Notes under the pieces: model-generated
What the model was told of the DNA's origin: nothing
Seen by the model: the letters and a program-made list of their open reading frames with translations, nothing else
Databases searched by the model: none
Made by a program: the position numbers and the translations under genes
In this document: positions 13,576 through 24,340 of the stretch, piece by piece
Layout: every line of letters begins with the position of its first letter
Position numbering within the stretch: the first letter of the stretch is position 1
Source of the DNA: Rhineura floridana
Lineage: Eukaryota > Chordata > Lepidosauria > Squamata > Rhineuridae
Reading direction: 5' to 3'
DNA: 64,000 bases
NCBI RefSeq assembly: GCF_030035675.1
Contig: NC_084485.1
Coordinates: 93,454,838 to 93,518,837 of the forward strand

Positions 13576-13624
13576 ATACACACATACATAAAAGTTAGCC
13601 TTCCAGAGTACTGTAATGGTTATT

Positions 13625-13642
13625 GAGATAGAATATGCAAAG
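13625..13642 (+). repeat. Left target-site duplication of the ORF1-only L1 element
   Basis: The 18-bp sequence gagatagaatatgcaaag is identical to 15590-15607 and marks the insertion site of the element between them. Confidence 0.92.
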
Positions 13643-15589
13643 GACTTCCGGGAAGGGTGACTTCGCTTGTGCCTGCTTTTGAGACGGGCTCCCGCCTCAG
13701 AAGAAGCTTATTCAGATATAAATCAGTCAGAACATTTTTTTTTTGACTGATGAAATTTCTCCCGGGCAGGGAGAAATGTAGAGATCAACCTCAAAAGCCT
13801 GTTTTTGTTGGGAGGACTGGATTTCATTAATTTATGAGAAAAGGTCCAGCCAGCAATGCCAGACGGACTTCCAAACAAGCTCTATCTGATTAATGCAATA
13901 CTTTTATCTTTTCTTCAAAGAGAAAACGGATTAACAGGCAAGCACCCTTCTTTCTATTTTTTTTTCTACTTGGTTTAAATTGTTGCAGCAAAAAGAGATT
14001 TGTCAAATGAATCAGCTTTAAAGAACTTCTGGGTGAACTATAACTCTTCTCTGTTATTCACGAAATTAACAGCTTATCTCTGTTTCTATTGCAAAAAGCT
14101 GTCCTGGAAGTGCATTCTAAAGATATAAACAGAAGAGGGATTTCTATTCCGAGGAGAAAAAAAATAAAAAATATGAACTTTGGAACATTATATTGTCTGG
14201 GACTATTCTCTTTTTGGTCTATTTTATTTTGACGAATCTGCTTCTTCACGACGCCACTAACTGTTTTGATGCTGGGAACTAAATTTGTTTTGTATTCTTG
14301 AACATAGAGAGATAAGGCAGGCTGCTCTGTTTATACTGTGATGTCATCAAGCCTGGAATATTAACCCAATTGTTGCTGAAATAAGAAGTGGTTCTTCTTT
14401 ATTTTTGTTTTGTTTTGTTTTCGTGGTTTTAAAAATGGCAATCAAGAAAGTGGCTGAGAATCTGGAAGTAATTATGTTTCAGAAAATAATGGATGAGATT
14501 GAGATAACGAAACAAACCCTGCGACAGGGAAGTAAGGAGCTGAAAATTGAACTGAGCAAAATGACGCAGGAGCTTAAAGAAATAGGGGATCCTGTGAGAG
14601 AGGAGAATGAGATCAGAGATGAGAAAAGAAAAAATAAAGGGAAGATACAAGCCCTGGAGATTGGAACAAATGTGGAATTGGAAAAAGATCTGGAGTTTAT
14701 GGATATTAGAAATAAAATCTACTGTTTGGAATTTAACGTTATCTCTGAAGAAATTAATGAAGATATTAGAGATAAAGTTATCAATGGCTTGGATAATTTT
14801 CTGGACTGGAATGACGTGATGGAGCTTGATATAGAGAAAATCTATGGAATTAACTGCAGCCATGTGACAATGGAAAAACTCTCAAGAGATGAGCCAGTGC
14901 ATTTTGTAAAAAAGAAGAACAGAGATATGACTTTACAACAATATTTCAGCAACTTATTCAGAATCGATGGCAAGAAAATATTTGGGATAGAGGAAATTCC
15001 CATCAGACTCTTATTATATGACTATGGCTATGACAGCAAGATTATTATGGAATACTGGTAATGGAAGATTGGACACTGAAATTACTGGACTTAACAGGAC
15101 TATTGAAGATGGAAGATGGAATTAATATGGATAATGGAATAATGGCTATTGAAATTATTGGACTTAACAGATTTGATGAGATGGATTAATCGATATGTTT
15201 ATTTGGACTATGGTTATGACAATAAGATTATTATTATTATTAACGAGATGGATTAATCAACATGTTTATTTGGAGAAAAATTGATAGATATATTTCTTAA
15301 AGAATTGAAACCTCTCTTTGACTTTTTGTGGAAAGAATAAAGTAATGTTTATGAGATTTGATGATTAATTAAGATAACTACTGGAGGAAAGTGATTTTAT
15401 AATATGATTTAAGAGACAGGATTGTTATATATTGTAGACCTATAACTGATCTGCGACAAATGGGAAGTCAACATTTTATTTTTTTGTTTAATCATTTTTG
15501 TTTTGTTTTGTTTTTTGTCTTTGAATGTTTTATGATTTTGTTTTGTTTGTTTTATGAAAATTTGAATAAAAATTATTGTAAAAAAAAAA
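13643..15589 (+). mobile_element. HAL1-like non-autonomous L1 derivative (ORF1 only)
   Basis: The 1947-bp element is bounded by a perfect 18-bp duplication and ends in 'gaataaaaattattgta' plus an A-run, the form of an L1-driven insertion. It opens with a 5' UTR beginning 'gacttccgggaaggg' and encodes one protein related to L1 ORF1 at 14435-15061. It has no endonuclease or reverse transcriptase. The perfect duplication and clean A-tail point to a fairly recent insertion. It resembles in design the mammalian HAL1 'half-L1' elements; that comparison is mine. Confidence 0.8.
14405..15061 (+). CDS. L1 ORF1-like protein, C-terminally shortened
   Basis: The open frame gives 218 residues. The likely true start is the second methionine (codon 11, at 14435), giving MAIKKVAENLEVIM. 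Residues about 20-110 are rich in K, E, I and L with heptad-like spacing, as in the L1 ORF1 coiled coil. The part around 'DIEKIYGIN' and 'IPIRLLLYDYGYDSKII' resembles the RNA-recognition and C-terminal region of L1 ORF1, but the protein stops where a full L1 ORF1 would continue. Known ORF1 proteins are RNA-binding trimers that act as nucleic-acid chaperones; whether this shortened one works is unknown. Confidence 0.6.
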   Translation: MFCFVFVVLKMAIKKVAENLEVIMFQKIMDEIEITKQTLRQGSKELKIELSKMTQELKEIGDPVREENEIRDEKRKNKGKIQALEIGTNVELEKDLEFMDIRNKIYCLEFNVISEEINEDIRDKVINGLDNFLDWNDVMELDIEKIYGINCSHVTMEKLSRDEPVHFVKKKNRDMTLQQYFSNLFRIDGKKIFGIEEIPIRLLLYDYGYDSKIIMEYW

Positions 15590-15607
15590 GAGATAGAATA
15601 TGCAAAG
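15590..15607 (+). repeat. Right target-site duplication of the ORF1-only L1 element
   Basis: It is identical over 18 bp to 13625-13642 and follows the A-rich tail directly. Confidence 0.92.
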
Positions 15608-15687
15608 TGCTTTGAGCACTCCCCTGAAATAAGCCTGTCCACAAACATTTACTTGTTAACACAATATTTTAGATCATTATTGGCCAT

Positions 15688-15905
15688 GTTTGCATGCAAC
15701 ACTAAGCCAAAAATGCTGGCTCCCAGTGAGCCGCTTTGCTGCTCCCTGATCCTTTTAGCTCAGTGCAGCATGACAGCTAAGCAAATGTTTAGCTTAGTGT
15801 ATCTCCAAACCTGGGATTGCAGTTAAGCTCCCTCTTCCTTAACTATGATCTGCAGCCCAGGTTTGTTCTTGATAATTCAGCTGCAGATTAGTTATGTAGA
15901 ATTAA
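15688..15905. repeat. Possible MITE remnant
   Basis: It shares phrases with 4840-5230 ('taagccaaa', 'ccaaacctgggatt', 'aactatgatctgcagcc'). The inverted arrangement is weak. The family is not recognised. Confidence 0.3.
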
Positions 15906-17911
15906 ATTATTATTTGCCCAAGTCAATAACAAACCTTTTTCGTTTAAACCCCCTGTAGTCAAGTCTTACACACAAGTTTACGTCAGGCCTTGGACACAAG
16001 TTTTGTTCTTGCCAAATATGGGAACATTCTTAAACTGAAATTGTTCCCACTTTAAAGAAAGGGTAAACCACCTGAACTCTTGTCTTTCCAAATGCATTAG
16101 ATGGCAATGAATTAACATATCTGCAGTCACAGTGAACACTCTAATTTCATGTCAAGTCATTTAGATACCTGCACCTTTTCCTCTGGGACCTAGATTCTAG
16201 GCAAAATGTTCAAAGAAGAGGCCACACTGACTAGAAAGTTTATGTATTTAGAATTATGTGATAGAAAGTAAGTAAGCAGATACAGTGATGGCTCCCTTTA
16301 ACATTTCTCTGGCTAGTACATCAATTCTGGAAACACCTGTGGTAAAATATCTGCAGAAGTTAAACGATCACTTGCTACCCAAAAAGACCACTAAAAATCT
16401 TCTGAGCCATGCTATTGCAAATCACACCTACAGCTATAGCTCAAGCAGTCCTTTATGAAGAACATTGCCATAGGGCTTTTCCAGGATTGGCTTGTGAAGA
16501 TGTTAGATACTGTCATCTCTGCTACATTTTACTGCATCACTTCAAGAATATCTATCACTTCTTAGAAGCCAGATATTATCTCCCACTGCATAGTTTCATT
16601 TATGACACACTGTGTGTTCTAGCAGATAAACCTGAGACCTGATTGGTTACATCTAATTTAACTTTTAGAAAGCAGACTTTTTTCCCCAACAGGCATTGAA
16701 GGAAAGAAAATGGATAACTTGTTTGTATTTTTTCTTTTTTAAGATTTTTGTGGAAGGTTTTAAAGTGTATTTTGTTGATCTAATACTGTTGGCCAACTTG
16801 AGAGCTCTGTTGAGATTAAATTAACAGTAGTTTAGTATTAGGCTTGTATATATGTGGAGTTCTCGCATGTCAAATTCAGCACTTTTAGCCCAAAACTGGA
16901 AGCAACCACTGACAGTCACTACCAGCCCATCCATTCCTTCTTTTAATCCACAATCTAACCCCCTTGTGTGTCCATTAATTCGCCAGAGTCTGTAAGACGT
17001 TCCCCACCATTTCGGCCTTTCTCCTAGTTGAATCCACACTTCCCCAACCCTGCTATAAACCAATTATTTTTCTGTCCTGATTATTAACTGCTCTAACCTC
17101 TGCAGTGAGGACATATTTCCCTGCTTTTTTGTGTTATGGGCAGATGACATTAGATTCCATCCTTTGTCCATGCCTCATCCTCCTTTCTTACAGTTCATTC
17201 CTGCTTCCAGTACTGTACCAGGGTACTTCCTCCTTCTGGCTTCTGTAACTGTATCACATTGCTTTTTTTAAAAAAAACCTACTATCTTGTGATCAAACGT
17301 AAAATCAAATGTTTAATACTATAATACTATTTCCACTTAAAAGCTATTTTGCAATATTATGCAAACAATTTGTTAAAAACACCGAGGAGGTTTTTAAGTG
17401 AACTTCCTTGGGCTGATGGGGGGAAAGGAGGGAGAGAGGAGCAACATCTAGTACTTTAATGTGGCATTGATCTTGCAGCCCATCCAGCAGCAGGGAAGGC
17501 CTCTCTTTTCCTGCCCAACAGCTGATGGGGATGGGAGGGGGAGCCAGACATACCAAAGAGCCAACAAGCAGGGAACCAGAGGAAGGGGAGAGCAGTTTCT
17601 CTTCCTCCAGGCAGCCAGATCTCTCTCTCTGTATGTGTTTGTGTGAGAAAGTGAGTGAGTGTGTTTGTGAGAGAGAAAGAGAGGGGGAGAAATGCACTTT
17701 AAATTGTGTTTTTTTCCTCTGAGCCTGAAACTGACTAATCTGGGTCCTTCCTTTGCTGTCTGAATGACAATCTCCTGCTTTCTCCTATGGTGAGCTGTGG
17801 AGGATCTAATACAATTTGGGAGTACACATGAATAGGAGATTTGGTGGGTACACTGGGCAGAAGGAAAGCCCTTTCAAAACAGTAACAGCAGGAGTAAGTG
17901 GCAAACCATTG

Positions 17912-17980
17912 CTGCCCTGGGCTCCTACTGGGAGGAAGGGTGGGATATGAATTTAATAAATAAATAAAATAATAAATAAA
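17912..17980 (+). repeat. 3' tail of an L2-like LINE/SINE
   Basis: The sequence 'ctgccctgggctcctactggg...gggtgggatatgaat' followed by TAAA repeats matches, on the opposite strand, the tails at 9325, 30281, 49451 and 56101. Confidence 0.65.
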
Positions 17981-19299
17981 CAATCAAACACAGAAAGGGA
18001 TTTGCCTCCCAGTCCGACAAATGCAATGGAATCGGGAGTAACCAGGGCTCCCATCCTTAGTATGCACCATATTATATGTAACAGCCCAGATGTACATTTT
18101 GCTTGGACTTGGGGGGAGGGGTCCATTAACTTTGCCCTTTTGCACATCAACAAACTTGTGCATGCATGGTAATTTTAAAAAGACATATGTTTCTGTGCTC
18201 TTCCAAAAAAGCATACAAAAAGCAAATGACCATTATGGATCAATCACTGAAAGGGGTTGACTTAGGGGGGTAGCCAATGGTAAAGCAATTTAGAGGGGGG
18301 GGGAAAGCTCACATGTATGGATGTTTGAAAATCAGGTTTTCACAATATGAATCTGACCACAAAAGGACACGTATGGATCTCAAGGCCATCCACCGAATAT
18401 GGAAAACGTGGATTTTGCGGTTTGGTATGGATGGGCCTTACCAATCCAGATAGTGACCTTTCCCACAGCAAACTATATGCTCCCCATTCTTGTTATGCAG
18501 ATTACCAAGGGGTAAATGCAGGCTGCTCTCTTTCATCCTGGATTTCAGGAATGGTACACACTGAATTAGCATATTAGAGTCAAATCCCCTTGGTGTTTCC
18601 ATGTTATCAGACCTCCTCCTGGGAAGTCAAACTTTCAAACCCCATTTTACTAAGGCCTTCATCACTCAGACTCACTTCCACATTTGTAGAATGAAAGTAA
18701 TACTAACCTATTCACAAGGTTTAAACAAGAACTTATAATAAAGATGTTCAACACCTTGCAATTAAGAGTGGCATAAAAATGTTATTAATAAAACTAAAAT
18801 AAAGCATTTTAAAACAGGAAATGTCACAATCAAAATAGAAAAACGTTTGCATTCCCATATTTCCCTCTCACTTATTGACTATAACTATATATTGACTATT
18901 ACTCACTTAGTTTTCAAACACCAAAAATCCTACAGAATGAGTACCTAGAGATGGCGAGAGTTTCATTTTCTCTTGAAACTCTAACAATTTTACCCCATCC
19001 ACAAATGTAGAACAAAGAAGAAATAAGAGTATTTCTCTCTTTTCTGACATAGTGCCTTTACAATACTACTTGTGCATATTTTTCAAAACTTAGTCTTGCA
19101 ATTTCTTTCAAGTATCAATGGCTAACTAGGCCATTTACAAAGAAAGTCTGGTTTAAATTGTCTTGTGGTGAGAAGTGGAAGGAAAGTTGCCAAGTTAACA
19201 AATAAATTAATGAATAAAAAGACAAATATCCTGAGAAACAAGGAAGGAAAAGGATACCACAGATAAAATATTTTACAGTTCATGCATTTCATTACTCAC

Positions 19300-19691
19300 C
19301 CTTTTGCTGTAAATATTCTCTGCCAGTTTTAGGGTATCTTGTCTCCTGTGTTCGTTGGAGAATAGGGATTCTCTCAAATATGCTAGGCCTTTTAGGAAAG
19401 AGATCTAGCAGAGGCACGGGCAATTCAGATGGGCTCTGTTGAGCTTCAGTGCTGTCGCCACCGTTGCTGACAGTTATTTTAAAGGACATCTGAGAATTCA
19501 AAAAAGCTGGACTGCTGTTAGAACAACTAACTTGGGGCAGCTCCTTCATAGGCATGACTTGGCATTTGTCAAAGACTTCAAAGAATGCTGCACTGTTGCT
19601 GGATTTCGGATGATCTGCCACTTCATAGTGCATATTGACACCCCTCTACAGGAGGGGCCACTTCTGAGTCTCCTACATCAAGCAGTGAAGT
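19300..19691 (-). CDS. GLIS1: GLIS1 first coding exon (N-terminus of a Kruppel-like zinc-finger regulator)
   Basis: The exon runs from a consensus acceptor (ttgacag, exon start 19691) to a consensus donor (AAAGG|gtgagt, exon end 19300). The start codon is at 19631-19633, preceded by an in-frame stop, so 58 nt are 5' UTR. It codes for 111 residues plus one base. The start MHYEVAD and the later block NSQMSFKITVSNGG, then LPVPLLDL, correspond to what I remember of long human GLIS1 (MHCEVAE, AHMAFRIAVSGGG, LPVP). This N-terminal part has no zinc fingers; in known GLIS1 the five C2H2 fingers come later and bind DNA in the nucleus. Position downstream of NDC1 on the same strand fits GLIS1. Exact isoform and exon numbering are not established. 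Confidence 0.8.
19631..19633 (-). promoter_or_regulatory. GLIS1: GLIS1 start codon
   Basis: The context on the minus strand is gtcaatATGC, followed by an open frame of 111 codons to the donor. The in-frame TAG 15 nt upstream within the same exon makes this the first possible AUG in frame. Confidence 0.7.
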
Positions 19692-20989
19692 CTGTCAACA
19701 GATTAAAGGTTTGTTAGCATTCTTGATCTACCTCATGTATACAGACACTCACATGTATACAGTTCTCTATAGCACATAACAAATCACCTCTAGGTGACCA
19801 GGAAGCAAAAGATTTCTAAACTAAAGATAGCTAGTTGGTTGGCTTTAATTTTGGATTATCAATATACCAGAAATAACAATGTGTAAGCAAACTGACTAGT
19901 ATCACTTTTTGTGGGGTAGCAACTTTTGTGGACTTCCAGAGGGGTAGGCATATTAGGCTGCAGTCCCATACTCACTTATTTAGGAGCACACCCTACACAA
20001 TGGGATTTAATTCTGAGTAACATGCATAGGATTGCACTGTAACTGCTGTCAAAACAAGTTTTCTACAATAAATTTTGTAGTTAAGACAAAATAATGTATT
20101 GTGGCACCAGCCACAATACAGGGGTAGAGCCCAGTACCAGATATAGATTTGTTTGCAAGAGTGATTTAGCCCTATTCACTAACCAATTTAAATTAAAAAA
20201 GAAAAGAAAAAGAATACTCAATTGGTTTTTCAAAAATAGTGTAACTTTGTCATTCAGTACTGGGAAAAATATACATGCATGGCATACATTTATCAAGAGA
20301 TATCACTGAAAGATGTGATTATTTCAAACCTAAGATAGTCTTTCTCGCCCAGAAGGCAAACTCAAATGAGGAAAAGTCAAACAGATGCGTGCATAGGCTG
20401 CTGCTAGCAAAGTGCCCTCAGTAGCCAGTCTTCTGAAAGGGGGGACTCCAAAGTCAAATTAATCCTTTCAACTCCAATTGCGGGTGGCTATTAAATATTT
20501 ACACGAGTGGAAAGAGTTGTTTTACAGCATGTGCTTGATGTCACACTCCACTACACATTCCAATCAAGTACTCCAAAATAAAAATCCCCACTAAATTTAA
20601 AAATCCTGGAGGGATCAGTAAATAACATCTATGAGACATATTGCTGCGCAAATATTCAACTGTTGTCCAATAAAATGTAACTCAGATGCACTCTTATTAT
20701 TCTCTATAAATACAAGGGTAAAAAGACTGGGAAGTATTTTGCTGTGCCTAGACGTTTGGAAGCAACTGGAAGTTTAGGGATGTGCTAGGTTTTGCTAATC
20801 GGTCAATATAACTTTCCCCAGAACACTGCCTTGGTGTTTCCAGCGAGGGTAGGGGTGGGTTCTTCCTGCTGATTCCTTTACTGCCAAAGAGCAAGAGCCG
20901 CCCTAGATTATAACAAGATGTGTTTTTAAAAAAGCAGGTTGCATTCCCGAATTTGTTGATGCAGCACGTATAAGTGAAGAAGGTATCCT
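19692..20989. other. Putative GLIS1 5' intron, plus one degenerate repeat
   Basis: This lies between the candidate 5' non-coding exon and the first coding exon. Apart from the short reptilian repeat near 19955-20045 I recognise nothing. Sequence becomes gradually more CpG-rich from about 20850. Confidence 0.5.
19955..20045. repeat. Short reptilian MITE-like repeat
   Basis: It reads 'ggctgcagtcccat...gagtaacatgcataggattgcactg'. Related copies with 'actctgagtaggac' or 'cttctgagtagacatg' are at 27200-27285 and 27650-27760. The family has near-palindromic ends, but the superfamily cannot be fixed from here. Confidence 0.5.
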
Positions 20990-21790
20990 CTCAGGATGCA
21001 GAACTGCCCTTCTCGTTGCCTTTGGACGCTTTTAACTTACTTAGGTGAACCCTTTAACGAAGAGATCTGCAGAAGCCGAAAACTTGCTACTAGCATTTTA
21101 GACAACAGGCGGTCTAATAAAATAAAGCCTCGCTTGCTGGGGGAATCCCGGCACGCAGTAACCACTCCAAGGCTCCTCGTGTTGCCAGGAGAGGCTCGCC
21201 CAAGTACTCCAGAAGCTGTGCTCGCCTAGCTCCTCCAAGCAAGCAGGGCACAAGAGACAGCCTCGCGTGGGGAGATAATACAACTAGCGCTCTACCTTTG
21301 CAACCCAATACACGGGGAAACTATATGACTGACTTACAGACACACTCCCCTACAGGTGAAAAGCCAGGTTCTCCTCCCCACTGCCTCTTGCCCATGCCCC
21401 CTACCTGCCAGAGTCTATCCTGGGAGACGGTGCTGCCGTATCTACTGCATCGCTGGAAGAGAGCCTCTAGCTCAGAGGGAGACCGCTTGTCTCAGCTTTA
21501 TCCTGTGACCGCTTCTCCAACCGTTCGGCGCTGCCTCTCCTGCCGGGCGCCCGATTATGGCAGCCCCAGTCATTGCTCTTCCAACGTGCCGGTGGCTGAG
21601 CAAGTCCAGCCCCTGAGTAAGATCGGGCGGAGAGGAACAGCCAAGGGAACCGCCCCTTCGGAGCTGGGATGGGCGGCGAGTGTGCAAGGGCCAGGGAGGG
21701 TACGCACGTGTGCAAAGTAGCGCACGCCGGCACGTCGCCGTGCAAAACTGCTTTTGCGCGCGTTCCTCTTTCTGCAATAACTTGTGAATT
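20990..21790 (-). promoter_or_regulatory. GLIS1: CpG island, probable GLIS1 promoter and 5' non-coding exon
   Basis: CpG dinucleotides, nearly absent from the flanks, are dense here, above all at 21480-21780. GC-box-like sites include gatcgggcggag (near 21629) and atgggcggcg (near 21669). On the minus strand a good donor, CTGGCAG|gtaggg, falls at 21405, so a 5' exon of roughly 21405-21700 could splice to the acceptor at 19691. The island is placed where the 5' end of GLIS1 is expected. The start site itself is not visible; no protein frame crossing the island looks real. Confidence 0.65.
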
Positions 21791-22570
21791 GTTCGGTGGA
21801 CATCTTATACATATAGGAAATATAAAAAAAACACAAATCCGAGTAATGCCCCTAAAATATTAGCGTACTTCTACCTCCTCTTTCTGCCTTTTATGTATGC
21901 ATATATAGAACCTGAGCATTTGTATCACGCTCATTTTATTCATGTTACAGGGATATCGCCATTTCCATTACCTGTATTTTGTTCCCTCGAGGGGAAAAAT
22001 GTGTTACGTCATATCCCCGATAGCCTTTGTAATTATAGCAGCACAGATTGCAGTTACATACACAATGGGATTGGTATTTTGTGGGCAAGAGTTGGCATAA
22101 ATATACATAAACTTTAAAATTGCAGAGGACTTTTTTTGCTGAAAAGAGTAACAAAGCTACTTCTCTGGAGTTTCTCACTAAATTGAATAAAAACTCACCC
22201 ACTGTTCTTGAATAGAAGTAGAGACTGCCACAGTGTTTACAGAAAACAATATACTGCAAAATAAGCTTCTGTAGACTACAGACTATTTTGTCTGATGCAT
22301 GAAGCAGAACGGTAACACGCATACATATCATACATATATTGTAGTCCTGTTAGGGAGTGTATCCTAAGCAATGGCAAAATAGTTCCAATCATCGTCTTTT
22401 TAAAATAACAGGAAAGCTCATACTTTGTGTTCTTAAGAGCTATATTGCTTTCTTTTTATATCTTCTAAAATTGTCCAATTCTTTTGCATTAAAGAGAGAA
22501 GGATTTAGAACTATTTAGGAAATAAATGGTTACAATATTTTTATGGATCCTTTAAAAGCTTGGTCTGCTT
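21791..22570. other. Intergenic, unique AT-rich
   Basis: This begins the GLIS1-NDC1 intergenic region. I see no repeat family or gene signal. Confidence 0.5.
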
Positions 22571-22885
22571 GGGAAAGGCTGTAGGTCAGTGGCAGAACAT
22601 ATGCTTTGCATGCAGGAGATCCCAGGTTCAATTTCCAGCATCAGCAGGTAGGGCTTGGAATGTCACCTGTAGAGAAGCACTGGAGAGTTGCTGCCTGTCA
22701 GTGTAGCCAACATGGTGCTTTCCATATATTGTTGAACTCCAACTCCCCATAAGCCCAAGCCAGCATGCCAATGGAGCTGTAGTCCAACAACATCTGGAGG
22801 GCACCACATTGGCCACCCCTGGTATAGCCAACACTGAGCAAAAAGGACCAAATTCCCTGGCTTGGCATAAGGCAGCTTCTGATGT
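22571..22885 (+). mobile_element. tRNA-derived SINE with CR1-like tail, interrupted by a MITE
   Basis: The head has RNA polymerase III promoter boxes: an A box-like tgtaggtcagtggc near 22579 and a B box-like ggttcaattt near 22627. The end, 'ccctggcttggcataaggcagcttctgatgttcct', is a CR1-type SINE tail. A MITE at 22712-22824 splits it and duplicated the 8 bp tagccaac. A related SINE on the other strand is at 23290-23560. Confidence 0.75.
22712..22824. mobile_element. hAT-type MITE inserted in the SINE
   Basis: The 113-bp segment carries 'tgttgaactccaactcccc' and its partial complement 'gctgtagtccaacaacatct', giving a hairpin. It is flanked on both sides by tagccaac (22704-22711 and 22825-22832), the 8-bp duplication expected of hAT transposition. 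Similar copies are at 46806-46940 and 51291-51420. Confidence 0.75.
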
Positions 22886-23289
22886 TCCTAAACGGTGTAG
22901 ATATCACTGGTTTAAACTATGCTGCCTTTGTCTGACAGTCTTGAGACTCTGCTAATCTCACCATCACCCACAGACATGACCTTCCCATTCCAACACAGTT
23001 GCACTGCCCAATGCCCAACAGCCATGTTACAGTTCAGAAAGTTGCTACAGGCTAGGCCCCATGACGATTATGCACCTTTGCCAATTCAATAGAAATAAAG
23101 GTTTCCACAAAAGCCAGGAGCATCCATTTTCATCAAGCTACAGTTAGCATTTCAGTGCGGAGTAAGTCAAAGAACAGAAGGGAAACCAACCAAAACCAGT
23201 ACTTAAAGGTAAGTGTTGGGTATAGAAATGAGTCTGTCTAACTTACTGTATATGAATGCACCTCTTCTTTTCAAAACCAAAGCCACCCT

Positions 23290-23560
23290 GTCAAGAAATT
23301 GGAAGGAACAAAGGAACACAGAAAGCTGCCTCAGACTGCGTCAGGCACTGGTCCATCTTACTCAGCATTGTCCTCATTGACTGGCAGTGGCTCTTCAGGG
23401 TTTCAGGCAGGGGTATTTCTCAGCCCTACCTGAATCATAGAATAATAGAATAGTAGAATTGGAAGGGCCTACAAGGCTATCAAGTCCAACCCCAGGGATT
23501 GAACCTGGGACCACTAAGCTACAGCCCTTTCCCTAAGGGCTTCCTACAGGAGTAACTATC
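23290..23560 (-). mobile_element. tRNA-derived SINE (minus), interrupted by a CR1 3' end
   Basis: Read on the minus strand, the head has a B box-like sequence in 'aggttcaatccctgg' near 23508, and the tail ends 'ggcagctttctgtgttcc' near 23310. Between them (23434-23500) lies a CR1 3' scrap beginning aatcatagaataatagaat. This is a nested old insertion. Confidence 0.65.
23434..23500 (-). mobile_element. CR1 LINE 3' end scrap
   Basis: 'aatcatagaataatagaata' followed by 'ttggaagggcctacaaggc' is the reverse complement of the common CR1 3' terminus with its ATTCTATG-type octamers. A sister scrap is at 50352-50430. Confidence 0.7.
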
Positions 23561-24340
23561 TCTTGGGAGTAAGTGAAAAGAGATGGGATTACTTGGAAGA
23601 GGAAGGCAACAATGCAATTGGGAGGGCAATATGAGGCTAGATACCATCAAATGATACTGATTAAGAATTCATTTTGCACAGTGATTATGTGAGCATACTC
23701 ATCCAAACTGGGTCCAATTTAGTCAAACAAGGAAATGTGGTGGTACATTTTGTGACATATAATACTACTGAACATCAGGCAAGACAGTAGTCAGGTAACA
23801 GGAAAATGGTTAAATTATACAGCCAGAAGAGTGGCTGTATAACTATAGCCAGCATGGCTTTTTGCATTCCGCAATGTTAAATTGGAAATACCCCCATGCC
23901 GTTCTGATGTTTCCCATAAGCTCATTTCAAAACAAAACCTTACAAAACTTGTAGCCCTGAACTCAGAAGCACTGGCTTAACAGCCCTCTAAAGTTTCATG
24001 ACGATACACAAAACAGTCAGAGAAAATCAAGATTTCAAAGTATAGAAGGGGGGGGAAACAGAACCCGTTGGACTTTTTTCCTGTCAGAGTTCTCATAATT
24101 TGTTGAAATTCATTAAAAATCAGCCATGTTCACAGAGTACCTGTAATCCTATTACTGACCTTGCCCCATACTCTGACCTTCATCTTCTGCAGATTAAAGG
24201 TTTAAAAAATGCCTGGCTGATTTTTAATTAATTTAAGAAATCTAGCATTGAACTCAATGATAAGGTTGAGCATGCTCAGTAAAAACCAATTGTCAGTGTT
24301 CTAAAAGCCAGACTCACTGCTGCTGAGCTTGCCTAATCAG

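Larger units (their letters stand above)
1..19299 (-). other. GLIS1: GLIS1 first coding intron (left part), mostly non-coding
   Basis: This whole stretch lies 3' of the GLIS1 first coding exon on the minus strand, so it is read as intron. I searched the minus-strand frames for the following GLIS1 exons and the zinc-finger exons and saw none; they would lie beyond the left edge. The recognisable contents are the repeats listed separately. The stretches 321-640, 1750-4840, 5230-9324, 9400-11290, 15905-17895 and 17985-19299 hold AT-rich sequence in which I recognise no gene, apart from simple repeats, short repeat scraps and the small ORF at 3299 noted in the findings. Confidence 0.65.

Noticed and set aside
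16409-16642. 77-residue frame that looks protein-like
   Set aside because: No homology recognised, no splice sites or neighbours to support it; expected by chance in this length.
21298-21720. 140-residue frame in the CpG island
   Set aside because: CpG-rich sequence gives long frames on both strands; no domain is recognised, and the region fits a 5' non-coding exon and promoter on the other strand.
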